NCBI GenBank assembly: GCA_050186725.1
Contig: JBFWYG010000012.1
Span: 1-64,000, forward strand
Direction of reading: 5' to 3'
From: JADJYF01 sp050186725
GTDB lineage: Bacteria; Pseudomonadota; Gammaproteobacteria; Ga0077536
DNA: 64,000 bases
Under the pieces are notes generated by a model. That model did no database searches and was not told the DNA's origin. It was given only the letters and a program-made list of their open reading frames with translations. How positions within the stretch are numbered: position 1 is the first letter of the stretch; each line of letters opens with the position of its first letter. Shown here one piece after another: positions 35,438 to 44,120 of the stretch. The translations under genes and the position numbers were made by a program.

Positions 35438-36421
35438 ATGCGCGGCAGGATCCCGGTCGCCTTCCTGACCGGCTTTCTCGGCAGCGGCAAGACCACGCTG
35501 CTCGCCCGCGTGCTGGCCCAAGGCGGCTTCGCCGACACGGCGGTCATCATCAACGAGTTCGGCGAAGTGGGCATCGACCACCTGGTGGTCGCGGACCTCG
35601 CCGAGAACATCGTCGAGCTGCGCGATGGGTGCCTGTGCTGCACCATCCGCGGCGACTTGCTGATGACGCTGCGCGATCTGCATCGGCGGCGCATCCTGGG
35701 CGAGATCCCGGCCTTTCGCCGCGTGCTGGTCGAGACCACCGGTCTCGCCGATCCCATTCCCCTGGTCCACACCCTGATGACCAACCGGCCCTTGCTCACC
35801 GTCTACGCGCTGGATGTGGTGGTGTGCGTGGCGGACGGCGAACTCGGCCTCGCGACGCTCGCGGAACATGACACCGCTCAGGATCAGGTCGCGCTCGCCG
35901 ATGTATTGGTGCTGAGCAAGGTGGACGTGGCGCCGCGCGAGAGCATCGACGCGCTGCGCGCGCGCCTGGCGACATTGAACCCGGGCGTGGAAGTGCACGA
36001 GGTGGCGCAGGGCGCCATCGACCCGGCCTGCCTGTTCGATCGCGGACTCTTCCAGCCCGCGGCGCGGGACGCGACGATTGGACGCTGGCTCGCGGCGACC
36101 GCGCACCAGCACGATCACGGCGCGCGCTTTGGCGCGCACGTCATCCGTCACGCCGGCGCGTGGAGCCTGGCCGGCACCAGCGTGTTCCTGAACCGCGTGG
36201 TGAACGAGTTCCGCGACCGCCTGCTGCGCGTAAAAGGCATCGCGGCGTTTCGCGAAAAGGGTGGACGGCCCGCACTGATGCACGCGGTGCAGGACAAGTT
36301 CTACCCACTCGCGTGGCTGGAGTCCTGGCCGGACGCGGACGAGGAAGGTCGGTTGGTCTTCATCGGCCGCGATCTCGACGTGAACCGCATCGACGAATTG
36401 TTCAACTCACTGTGTGTCTGA
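35438..36421 (+). CDS. CobW/COG0523 GTPase (metallochaperone family)
   Basis: A 327-residue G3E-family GTPase. Walker A is GFLGSGKTT (12-20), the conserved metal motif GCLCC has C65, C67 and C68, then TTGLADP and SKVD (guanine-specificity loop with S in place of the usual N). The C-terminal CobW domain follows, with a His-rich segment HQHDHG near residue 224 that could bind metal. Such proteins deliver zinc, cobalt or another metal to target enzymes. Location inside an envelope operon is unusual and suggests that one partner needs a metal. Confidence 0.88.
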   Translation: MRGRIPVAFLTGFLGSGKTTLLARVLAQGGFADTAVIINEFGEVGIDHLVVADLAENIVELRDGCLCCTIRGDLLMTLRDLHRRRILGEIPAFRRVLVETTGLADPIPLVHTLMTNRPLLTVYALDVVVCVADGELGLATLAEHDTAQDQVALADVLVLSKVDVAPRESIDALRARLATLNPGVEVHEVAQGAIDPACLFDRGLFQPAARDATIGRWLAATAHQHDHGARFGAHVIRHAGAWSLAGTSVFLNRVVNEFRDRLLRVKGIAAFREKGGRPALMHAVQDKFYPLAWLESWPDADEEGRLVFIGRDLDVNRIDELFNSLCV

Positions 36422-36453
36422 ACCAGGACACCACGCTGCAAGGGGAACGCCCC

Positions 36454-37836
36454 ATGATCCGTATCCGCAAATACACGCCCGACTTCACTCGCCGCACGTT
36501 TCTCGAGCGCACCGCCGCCGGCCTGTTCGGCGCCGGCGTGCTCGCGCCGGTGTGGTCCACCGCCGCCGAGAACGGTGACTTCACCCAGTCCTACCCGGCG
36601 GAACTCCTGTCCATCGAGGAGTACACCAAGGGCCAGATCAAGACCGGCGACATGATCACCGCCGACAACGTCGATCTCGTGCAGGATCTGCTCGACGGCG
36701 TGCGCTACATGCAGATCAAGCAGATGGGGCGGAAGATCGAAATGACCGCCGCCACCACCGACATGTCCAAGCTGAGTCCCATCGAGTACATCGAGGCGAC
36801 CTTGCGCAACAAGGGGCAGGCGACCTTCGATGCCGACGGCAATGTCGTCACCCAGGACGGCAAGCCCTGGATCGGCGGCAACCCGTTTCCCGAGCCGACC
36901 AGCGGCCTCGAGATCTTCGCCGGCATCACGCTCTCCTGGGGGCGGCACGACGTGTCCTTCTACCCGGTGAAGTCCTACGAACTCGATGTGTCGGGCAAGG
37001 TGCTCTACAACTACGAGCTCGCCTGGTGCGAGTTCTCGCCGGTCGGCCGCCTGGTCACCGATCCCAAGCCCTACTGGCCCGGCCACGAAGACAAGCTGCG
37101 CTACCAGTCGGTGTTCTTCACCGTGCCGCAGGACTACAAGGGCTCGTCCTTCCTGAACACCTGGTACTACGACCAGCGCAAGTTCCCGGAGCTCGAAGGC
37201 TACCTGCCACAGTTCAAACGCGTGCGCAACTTCCCCACCAGCCAGCGCTTCGAGCCGCTCATTCCAGGCTCCACGCTCTACTTGTCCGACGCGTGGACGG
37301 CGGGCGATCCCTATCTCACCTGGGGCAACTACAAGATTGTCGGCCGCGGTCCGTTCCTCGCCGGTCTGACCGAGAACTGGGATTCGGACGACGAGAACTG
37401 GGAAGGCAAGGTGCACGGCGGCCCCATCGGCAACACCTTCTGGGACACCAAGGTGGAACTCATCCCCGAGACCATCATCTGCGAGGCCGAGCCCACGGGC
37501 TACGCGCGCGCGCCGATCAGCAAGAAGCGCGTGTGGTTCGATGCGCGCACCGGGTTGCCGGTGTGCATGGTCACCTACGACCGCCGCGGCGAGATGTTCA
37601 AGTCCTTCGACGGCGCCTACTCGGTGTACGACAACAAGGGCAAGCAGGTGATGGACGGGGCCAATCCCTACTGGTCCTGGACGCACGTGCACGCGCACGA
37701 CGTGCAGTCGAACCGCATGACGCGCTTGAAGCAGGTCAAGCGCATCGCCGGTGGCTACGAGATGTTCGTCAACCAGGGCGTGGAGGTGTACGACAAGTAC
37801 CTGACCTCGGCGGCGCTGCGGCGGCTGGGGACTTGA
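36454..37836 (+). CDS. DUF1329 family protein with Tat signal
   Basis: A 460-residue exported protein of the DUF1329 family, the regular partner of DUF1302 proteins. The N-terminus has a twin-arginine motif, TRRTFLE (residues 12-18), followed by a hydrophobic stretch AAGLFGAGVLAPVW, so export folded through Tat is likely. Family landmarks such as FPEPTSGLEI and the Trp/Tyr-rich middle are present. DUF1329 proteins are thought to resemble outer-membrane lipoprotein or lipid-binding folds; function is unknown. It is the last gene of the vWA-TPR-CobW operon and is followed by tandem palindromic repeats. Confidence 0.82.
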   Translation: MIRIRKYTPDFTRRTFLERTAAGLFGAGVLAPVWSTAAENGDFTQSYPAELLSIEEYTKGQIKTGDMITADNVDLVQDLLDGVRYMQIKQMGRKIEMTAATTDMSKLSPIEYIEATLRNKGQATFDADGNVVTQDGKPWIGGNPFPEPTSGLEIFAGITLSWGRHDVSFYPVKSYELDVSGKVLYNYELAWCEFSPVGRLVTDPKPYWPGHEDKLRYQSVFFTVPQDYKGSSFLNTWYYDQRKFPELEGYLPQFKRVRNFPTSQRFEPLIPGSTLYLSDAWTAGDPYLTWGNYKIVGRGPFLAGLTENWDSDDENWEGKVHGGPIGNTFWDTKVELIPETIICEAEPTGYARAPISKKRVWFDARTGLPVCMVTYDRRGEMFKSFDGAYSVYDNKGKQVMDGANPYWSWTHVHAHDVQSNRMTRLKQVKRIAGGYEMFVNQGVEVYDKYLTSAALRRLGT

Positions 37837-37857
37837 TCGATTTGTCCATCGGCGCCT

Positions 37858-38044
37858 TGTAGGGCGGGTTTCAACCCGCCGGGCACGGCCTGTCAGTGCT
37901 GCCGTGTAGGGCCGATTGAAATCGGCCCTACATGGGCGTCGTAGGGCGGGTTTCAACCCGCCGGGCACGGCCTGTCGGTGATGCCGCGCATGGCCGATTG
38001 AAATCGGCCCTACATGAGCGTTGTAGGGCGGGTTTCAACCCGCC
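37858..38044. repeat. 82-bp tandem repeat built of two palindrome types
   Basis: GTAGGGCGGGTTTCAACCCGCC recurs (broken here as GTAGGGCGGG + TTTCAACCCGCC) at ~37.86, 37.94 and 38.02 kb with an exact 82-base period, alternating with GGCCGATT/AATCGGCC palindromes at ~37.91 and 37.99 kb. Five hairpins stand between the convergent DUF1329 and uup stops. Same family as at 1.55 kb. Confidence 0.88.
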
Positions 38045-38052
38045 ATTCACCG

Positions 38053-39966
38053 CTACCCGCCCCGCTGCTGCGTCTCCAACTCGTCCCAGCGCGTCATGGC
38101 GGCATCGAGATCCGCGCGTTTTGCTTCGAGGCTGTCCAGCAGCGGCTGGATCACCTCGTAGGGACGACTGTAGAAGTCACTCGCCGTCGTCTCGCCTTCC
38201 AGCGCGGCAATCTCCGCTTCCAGCGCCTCGATACGGCCCGGCAACTGCTCGAGTTCGAGCTGCAGCTTGTAGGTCAGCCTGCCGCCCTTGGCCGGTGGCT
38301 CGGCCTTTGGCGTCGCGGGCGCCTCACGCTTCGGCGCGGTCGCCTTGGCGACCACCGGCTCGTCCCGCGCCGCCAGCTGCCGGCCGTGCCGCAGCCAGTC
38401 GGAATAGCCGCCCGGATAGCGCAGCACGTCGCCCGAGGCCTCGAACACCAGTGTGCTGGTCACCACGTTGTCCAGGAACGCGCGGTCGTGGGATACGACG
38501 ATGATGGTGCCCTGGTAGTCGGCGAGCTGTTCTTCGAGCACTTCCAAGGTCTCGACGTCGAGATCGTTGGTCGGCTCGTCGAGGATCATGAGATTGGTCG
38601 GGCGGGTGAAGAGCTTGGCCAGGATCACGCGATTGCACTCGCCGCCCGACAGGTAGCCGACCGGCGTCATCGCGCGCTTGGCGCTGAACAGGAAGCCGCG
38701 CAGGTAGCCCACCACGTGGCGTTCCTTGCCATTAACCAGGATGTAGTCGCGCCCGTCACCCACCACCTCGGCCACCGTCTTGTTCGGGTCCAGTTGCTGG
38801 CGCAGCTGATCGAAGTAGCCGATCTCCAGGTTCTCGCCGAACTTGATCGAACCGCTGTCGGGTTCGAGCTGGCCGAGCAGAAGGCGCAGCAGCGTGCTCT
38901 TGCCCACGCCGTTGTTGCCGATGAGCCCGATGCGCTCGCCGCGCATGATCTTGACCGTGAGGTCCTTGATCACCGGCGTGTCGCCGTAGGCGTAGCTGAT
39001 GTGTCGTGCCTCGACCACGCGCCGGCTGGACTGCTCGGCCTCCTGCACGGTGATGCGCGCGCGGCCATCGCGCTTGTGGCGCTGAGCGTGCTCCTCGCGC
39101 ATGCGCTCCAGCGCGCGCACGCGGCCTTCGTTGCGCGTGCGGCGCGCCTTGATGCCCTGGCGAATCCACGCCTCTTCCTCGGCGAGCCGCTTGTCGAACA
39201 GCGCGTCGTGGCGCGCTTCGGTCTCCACCGCCTGTTCCTTCAAGGCTAGGTAGCGTTGATAGTCGCCGGGCCAGCTCTGCAGGCGACCGCGATCGATGTC
39301 GACGATGCGCGTGGCGAGCGCCTGCAGGAAGGCGCGGTCGTGGGTGATGAACAGCACGCTGCCCTTGAACGCGCGAATGCGCTTCTCGAGCCACTCGATC
39401 GCGGCGAGATCGAGGTGATTGGTCGGCTCGTCGAGCAGCAGGATGTCGGGCTGGCTGACCAGGGCGCGGGCCAGACACACGCGCCGCTGCCAGCCGCCCG
39501 AGAGCTCGGCCAGGCGCCGCTCGCCGGGCAGTTCCAGCGCGGTGATGACGGCGGCTATCTGGCTCTCCACGTCCCAGCCACCGTGCGCCTCGATGCGCCG
39601 CTGGGTGTCCTCCAGCTCGCGCAGTCCCGCGTCGTCCAGCGCGCCGGCGGCGGTGAGTTGGCCGAAGCGTTCGATCAGCGCGATGTGCGCCGCAAGCCCA
39701 CCCGCGACGGAGTCGCGCACCGTGAGCGAGAGATCCGCCGGCAGCGTCTGTTCGAGCTGGCCGATGTGCACGTCGCCGCGCTTGCGGACTTCACCGCTGT
39801 CCGGCACCACCGCGCCGGTGATCACCTTGAACAGGGTCGACTTGCCGGCGCCGTTGCGGCCGATGAGACACACGCGCTCGCCGGCCTCGAGCGTGAACTC
39901 CGCGTCGCGGAAGATCACCTGCTCGCCGAAGTCGAGATTGAGATTGAACAGGGAGAGCAGGGACAT
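38053..39966 (-). CDS. uup: ABC-F ATPase, Uup-like
   Basis: A 637-residue cytosolic protein with two ABC ATPase domains and no membrane segment. Walker A motifs are GRNGAGKST (~37-45) and GNNGVGKST (~347-355); signature motifs LSGGWQRR and LSGGECNR, each followed by LDEPTN. A charged linker lies between the domains and the C-terminal ~90 residues form the coiled coil that separates Uup from other ABC-F proteins. ABC-F factors act on translating ribosomes; Uup also affects transposon excision. First gene at the downstream end of a leftward run that includes yaaA and baeSR. Confidence 0.92.
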   Translation of the reverse strand: MSLLSLFNLNLDFGEQVIFRDAEFTLEAGERVCLIGRNGAGKSTLFKVITGAVVPDSGEVRKRGDVHIGQLEQTLPADLSLTVRDSVAGGLAAHIALIERFGQLTAAGALDDAGLRELEDTQRRIEAHGGWDVESQIAAVITALELPGERRLAELSGGWQRRVCLARALVSQPDILLLDEPTNHLDLAAIEWLEKRIRAFKGSVLFITHDRAFLQALATRIVDIDRGRLQSWPGDYQRYLALKEQAVETEARHDALFDKRLAEEEAWIRQGIKARRTRNEGRVRALERMREEHAQRHKRDGRARITVQEAEQSSRRVVEARHISYAYGDTPVIKDLTVKIMRGERIGLIGNNGVGKSTLLRLLLGQLEPDSGSIKFGENLEIGYFDQLRQQLDPNKTVAEVVGDGRDYILVNGKERHVVGYLRGFLFSAKRAMTPVGYLSGGECNRVILAKLFTRPTNLMILDEPTNDLDVETLEVLEEQLADYQGTIIVVSHDRAFLDNVVTSTLVFEASGDVLRYPGGYSDWLRHGRQLAARDEPVVAKATAPKREAPATPKAEPPAKGGRLTYKLQLELEQLPGRIEALEAEIAALEGETTASDFYSRPYEVIQPLLDSLEAKRADLDAAMTRWDELETQQRGG

Positions 39967-39999
39967 GGCGGATGGCGCCGGCGTACCGGCGCGTCGGGC

Positions 40000-40299
40000 T
40001 CAGGCCGTGAGATTCCGGCCGTCGAAGAACACCTTGCGCCAGCGCAGCACCTCGACCCGTTCGAACACGCCGGCGCGGGTGAAGGGATCGTTGTCGATCA
40101 GCGCCTGGGCCTCGGCGCGATCGTCGGTGTCGAACAGGATCATGCCACCACGGCCGACGCTGCCGTCGTCCTCGAGAAAGCCACCGGCGGCGAGCAGGCG
40201 GCTGGTGAAAGGACGCAGGTACTCGAGATGCGCGGCGCGGGTGGCCGCGCGCAGCGCCGCGGCGTCCGGCTTGTCATAGGTGCGAATCATGTAGGGCAT
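40000..40299 (-). CDS. YciI-like family protein
   Basis: A 99-residue small protein of the YciI/YCII-related ferredoxin-like fold family. The conserved His of HLEYLRPF (residue ~24) and the aspartate in FDTDDRAEAQALIDNDPF are the family landmarks. Function of the family is mostly unknown. It lies between uup and the cyclophilin gene with 33- and 17-base gaps, likely cotranscribed. Confidence 0.85.
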   Translation of the reverse strand: MPYMIRTYDKPDAAALRAATRAAHLEYLRPFTSRLLAAGGFLEDDGSVGRGGMILFDTDDRAEAQALIDNDPFTRAGVFERVEVLRWRKVFFDGRNLTA

Positions 40300-40316
40300 G
40301 GATAGGCCTCGTGCGT

Positions 40317-40883
40317 TCAGGGCGTGACCAGGCGAGCGCTCTTGATGACGATGGGCTTGGTCGGCACATCCTCGAACGGTCCCTGCGAGGAAGTGGGCGT
40401 GGCGGCGATGGCGTCCACGACCTGCATGCCGTCGACCACCTTGCCGAACACCGCGTAGCCGTAGCCCGACGGGCTGTCGCTCTGGTGATCGAGGAAGCTG
40501 TTGTCCGTCAGGTTGATGAAGAACTGTGCCGTGGCGCTGTGCGGATCGGGACGACGCGCCATGGCGATGGTGCCGCGGGCGTTCAGAAGGCCGTTGCCGG
40601 CTTCGTTCTTGATCGGCTCGCGGGTGTCCTTCTGCGTCATGTCAACGGTGAAGCCGCCGCCCTGGATCATGAAGTTGGGAATCACCCGGTGGAAGATCGT
40701 CCCCGCGTAGAAGCCGGCGTTCACATAGTCGAGGAAGTTCTTCACCGTGCCCGGCGCGAGCTTGGCGTCCAGCTCGACCGTGATGGCGCCGGCGGAGGTA
40801 TCGAACACCACGCGCGGCGCGGTGTCGGCGGCCAGGGCCGGGCCCGAGGCCAGGGCCATCATCAGCAGCAGTACACGAATCAT
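40317..40883 (-). CDS. ppiA: periplasmic peptidyl-prolyl cis-trans isomerase (cyclophilin)
   Basis: A 188-residue cyclophilin with a signal peptide (LLLMMALASGPALA, cleavage near 19), so periplasmic like E. coli PpiA. Core motifs are present: FHRVIPNFMIQGGG with the catalytic Arg, TIAMARRPDPHSATAQFFIN, and YAVFGKVVDGMQVVD. It assists folding of exported proteins. Lies between the YciI-like gene and yaaA. Confidence 0.93.
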   Translation of the reverse strand: MIRVLLLMMALASGPALAADTAPRVVFDTSAGAITVELDAKLAPGTVKNFLDYVNAGFYAGTIFHRVIPNFMIQGGGFTVDMTQKDTREPIKNEAGNGLLNARGTIAMARRPDPHSATAQFFINLTDNSFLDHQSDSPSGYGYAVFGKVVDGMQVVDAIAATPTSSQGPFEDVPTKPIVIKSARLVTP

Positions 40884-40919
40884 GAATGATCTCTCCAGGC
40901 GTGGTGCGCCGCGTGGCGC

Positions 40920-41699
40920 TCAGGCGGTGGCGGCGCGGCGGCGGAACACCGGCGCGTCGGGGGTGGAAGCTTCCGCGTCGTAGGCGTAGCCGGCGGTGTC
41001 GAAGGCGAGCAAGTCGGCCGGCTTGCGGCAGCGGTGTTCGATGAGATACCGGGCCATCATACCGCGCGCGCGCTTGGCGAACAGGCCGAGCGTGCGATAG
41101 CGTCCGCCGGACCAGTCCTGGAACACCGGCGTGACCACCTCGAGATCGAGCGCGCGCGTATCGACCGCGCCGAAGTATTCCTGCGACGCGAGATTGATCA
41201 GCCAGCGGGTGCGCAACGCGGCGGCCTGCTCGGCCAGCGCGCGCGCCGGCAGTTCGCCCCACCAGGCGTAGAGATTGCGGCCACGCGGCGTGCGCAGCGC
41301 CGTGCCCATCTCCAGGCGGTAGGGTTGGATGGTGTCCAGCGGCCGCAGCACACCGTACAGGCCGGACAGGATGCGCAGATGGTCCTGCGCGTACGCGACC
41401 TGGCGCGCATTCAGGCTGGGCGCGCCGAGGCCCAGGTAGGTGTCACCCCTGAAGGCGTACAGCGCCGCGCGCTCGGCGTCCGGCGAAGGAGTGGGCGACC
41501 AGGTCTGGAAGCGCGCGTGATTGAGTCGCGCGAGTTCGTCGCTGATGTCCATCAGGCTCTTCAGCTGCGCGGGCCTGCGCTTGGCCATGATCGCGGCCAG
41601 CGCTTCGGCCTCGGCGTGGAATGCCGGGCGGGTGGTCACCACGTCCCGCGGCTCGCTTGCGAAATCGAGCGTCTTGGCGGGCGAGATGACAGCGAGCAT
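40920..41699 (-). CDS. yaaA: YaaA family peroxide stress protein
   Basis: A 259-residue DUF328/YaaA protein, which in E. coli lowers free iron during peroxide stress. Start ATG 41699 gives the family's characteristic N-terminus MLAVISPAKTLDF; the open frame continues upstream inside the baeR gene on another frame and is not used. Landmarks YGVLRPLDTIQPYRLEMG and INLASQEYF are present. Length agrees with YaaA (258). Confidence 0.93.
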   Translation of the reverse strand: MLAVISPAKTLDFASEPRDVVTTRPAFHAEAEALAAIMAKRRPAQLKSLMDISDELARLNHARFQTWSPTPSPDAERAALYAFRGDTYLGLGAPSLNARQVAYAQDHLRILSGLYGVLRPLDTIQPYRLEMGTALRTPRGRNLYAWWGELPARALAEQAAALRTRWLINLASQEYFGAVDTRALDLEVVTPVFQDWSGGRYRTLGLFAKRARGMMARYLIEHRCRKPADLLAFDTAGYAYDAEASTPDAPVFRRRAATA

Positions 41700-41776
41700 G
41701 CGCGGCGGATCCGGTGGGTTGGGCCGCCGGTATTGTCGTGATTTGGCCTTTCGATGGGAAGCAGGCCGGCGTGCCC

Positions 41777-42463
41777 TCAGTCCACTTCGAAGCGGTAGCC
41801 GATGCCGTACACCGAGTGGATCACCGGCACACCGGGCAGGGCGTGGTCCAGCTTGCGGCGCAGGTTCTTCACATGGCTGTCGATGGTGCGATCGGACACC
41901 TCGCGATAGTCGTCGTACACGAGGTCCAGCAGTTCGTCGCGGCGGTAGACCCGCCCCGGATGACGCGCCATGGTCGCCAGCAGGCGGAACTCCACCGGCG
42001 TCAGGTCCAGGCGCTGGCCATCGACCACCGCGCGCATGCGTTCCTCGTCCACCTCGAAGCGCGGCGCGCTCGCCGGGCCGACCGCGTTGCCCTGGCTGCG
42101 ACGCAGCACGGCCTTCACGCGCGCCACCAGTTCGCGCGGACTGAAGGGCTTGCACAGGTAGTCGTCCGCGCCCAGCTCGAGGCCCAGCAGTCGATCGATT
42201 TCTTCGACGCGCGCGGTGACCATGATCACCGGCAGCGTGCTCGCCTGGCGCAGCTCGCGGCAGATGGAGAGGCCGTCGCGGTTCGGCAGCATGAGATCCA
42301 GCACCAGGGCCGCCGGCGCGAGTCGCGCGACGGCGGGCAGCACCAGGGCGCCGTCGGCGACGATGGTCGTGCGCATGCCGGCGGCGCGCAGGTAGTCGGC
42401 GACCAGCTCGGCAATCTTGGTTTCGTCCTCGGCGATCAGGATGTGCGGTCCGGTGTCGTGCAT
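41777..42463 (-). CDS. baeR: OmpR-family response regulator, BaeR-like
   Basis: A 228-residue two-component regulator. Receiver domain residues 1-120 with phospho-acceptor D56 (LDLMLPNRDG) and the switch lysine in DDYLCKPFSPRE. Winged-helix DNA-binding domain from ~130: LDLTPVEFRLLATMARHPGRVY and TIDSHVKNLRRKL. It resembles BaeR along its whole length, including IEEIDRLLGLE-type sequence (VEEIDRLLGLELGADDY) and the YDDYR-VSDRTIDSH stretch. It lies 12 bases after baeS; a Spy-like gene is divergent to baeS, as expected for the Bae envelope-stress system. Confidence 0.9.
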   Translation of the reverse strand: MHDTGPHILIAEDETKIAELVADYLRAAGMRTTIVADGALVLPAVARLAPAALVLDLMLPNRDGLSICRELRQASTLPVIMVTARVEEIDRLLGLELGADDYLCKPFSPRELVARVKAVLRRSQGNAVGPASAPRFEVDEERMRAVVDGQRLDLTPVEFRLLATMARHPGRVYRRDELLDLVYDDYREVSDRTIDSHVKNLRRKLDHALPGVPVIHSVYGIGYRFEVD

Positions 42464-42475
42464 GGCAGCGCGCTC

Positions 42476-43924
42476 TCAGCTTGCCAGGGGCAGGTGGACA
42501 TGGATGGCGACGCCGCCCTCTTGTGCCGGGGCCGCGCTGATGCGTCCGCCATGGGCGGTGACGATGCGCTGGCAGATGGCGAGCCCCAGGCCCGAGCCGC
42601 CGTGCGCGCGGCTGCGTGAGCGTTCGGCGCGGTGCAGGGGCTCGAACAGCAGCGGCAGTTCCTCGGCCGGCACGCCGGGCGCGCTGTCCGCCACCACCAG
42701 GTGCGCCTCGTCGCCGTCGCGGGACAGGCTCACGCGAATGCGACCTGGCGCGTCGGTGTAGCGCGTGGCGTTCTCGAACAGGTTCTCGAGCAGCTGGCGA
42801 AAGCGTCGCTGATCAAGCCGCGCGTGCAGTTCCGCGTCGAGCTGGTAGTCGTAGGTGAGACCCGCCTGCTGCCAGCGATGGGCGAAGTGGGTCAGCGACT
42901 CGGTGACCAGCGCGCCGAGCGAGACCTGCGTGAACTCGTAGTCCAGCGCGCCGATGTCGGCGCGCGCGAGCTGGTAGAGATCTTCCACCAGGTGATGGAG
43001 CCGCGCGGCTTCTTGCTCCACCGACGCGAGGAGCGCCGCGTTCAGGGGGCGGACGCCGTCGCGCGCCGCCTCCAGTTCACCGCGCATGATGGTCAGCGGC
43101 GTGCGCAGTTCGTGGGATACGTCGGCGAACCAGCGGCGGCGCGCCGACTCGTTCTCTTCGAGCGTGCGCGCCATCAGGTTGAAGTCGTCGGCCAGCGCGC
43201 CGATCTCGTCGTCGCCCAGGCGCGGCAGGCGAGTCTTGAAGTCGCCCGAGGCCAACGCCCGCGCGCTCGCGCCGATGCGCGTGATGGGACGCACGTGGCG
43301 GCGCGCGACCAGCGTCGCGGCGAGTATCGAGACCCCCACGGTGAGGCCCGCGCCTATGAGCAGGATGTGCGCCTGGCGCTCGGCGAAGCGTTGGTCGCGC
43401 GGGCTCGCCGGGTGGCGCAGTGGCGGCAGGCCCAGCCAGCCGATCACCTCGCCGTCGACGCGCAGCGCGCGCAGGCCGCCATCGTCCGGCGCCAGCGCCG
43501 CGCCCACCACCGGCCGGCGCATCGCGTCCAGCAGGCCGGGCTCGAGCGGTGGGGGTTCGTGGTGACGCCGTGGGCGGAGTGGGCGCGCGCCGGGAGGTGG
43601 CGGTTCTAGCGGTGACCCCACGCGCGGCGGCGGCGGTGGCGGCTCCTCGACGTCGCCGAGCGCCGACGAGTCGCGCATCGCGCGCCGCAGGAGACGGCGC
43701 CAGGCGCGTCGGTCCGCGCGCAGCGCGCGCCAGTCACCGTCGCGTTGATGCAGCGCTTCGAGCTCATCGGCCACTGCCTCGAGCCGCTGTTCGCGCGCCT
43801 CGTCCAGGTAGCGCAGAAAGCTCTGGTGGATGTACCAGTGGGCGAAGCCCGCGAACAGCAGCACGCTGACCAGGCTCGTACCCGCCAACACCAGCAGCAG
43901 TTTGTGGAACAGACGCAGACGCAT
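42476..43924 (-). CDS. baeS: sensor histidine kinase, BaeS-like
   Basis: A 482-residue membrane kinase. Helices at ~9-29 and ~187-206 enclose a periplasmic region of ~155 residues that contains an unusual Pro/Arg/His-rich segment (residues ~92-128). HAMP follows, then phospho-acceptor H271 in DVSHELRTPLT, an N box around LENLFENATRYT and the G box GGSGLGLAI. ATG 43924 is taken because the frame above it lacks a membrane start. The polyproline and histidine stretch is not a usual feature of BaeS and could be the metal or flavonoid-sensing part, which is speculation. Confidence 0.9.
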   Translation of the reverse strand: MRLRLFHKLLLVLAGTSLVSVLLFAGFAHWYIHQSFLRYLDEAREQRLEAVADELEALHQRDGDWRALRADRRAWRRLLRRAMRDSSALGDVEEPPPPPPRVGSPLEPPPPGARPLRPRRHHEPPPLEPGLLDAMRRPVVGAALAPDDGGLRALRVDGEVIGWLGLPPLRHPASPRDQRFAERQAHILLIGAGLTVGVSILAATLVARRHVRPITRIGASARALASGDFKTRLPRLGDDEIGALADDFNLMARTLEENESARRRWFADVSHELRTPLTIMRGELEAARDGVRPLNAALLASVEQEAARLHHLVEDLYQLARADIGALDYEFTQVSLGALVTESLTHFAHRWQQAGLTYDYQLDAELHARLDQRRFRQLLENLFENATRYTDAPGRIRVSLSRDGDEAHLVVADSAPGVPAEELPLLFEPLHRAERSRSRAHGGSGLGLAICQRIVTAHGGRISAAPAQEGGVAIHVHLPLAS

Positions 43925-43968
43925 GCTGGACGCGATGGTGCGCCACGCGGCGGGACGCGGCAAGCAAA

Positions 43969-43995
43969 CTGCACCATCTGCGCCGTGTCTGCACC
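43969..43995. promoter_or_regulatory. triplicate CTGCRCC direct repeat, response-regulator site candidate
   Basis: CTGCACC (43969), CTGCGCC (43978) and CTGCACC (43989) lie 9 and 11 bases apart, about one helical turn, in the 196-base gap between the divergent baeS and Spy-like genes. OmpR-type regulators bind such direct repeats. The motif is not the E. coli BaeR box, so assignment to BaeR is inference. Confidence 0.35.
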
Positions 43996-44120
43996 GTTCC
44001 TCCATGTTCCGCATCATCGTGGCCGCATCGTCCACGCTCGCTGCGCGATGCGCTTCGATACTTGCCGCCGTGACGTCGCCATGCGCGTCATCCAACCCCT
44101 GGCAACCTGGAGTCAACATC

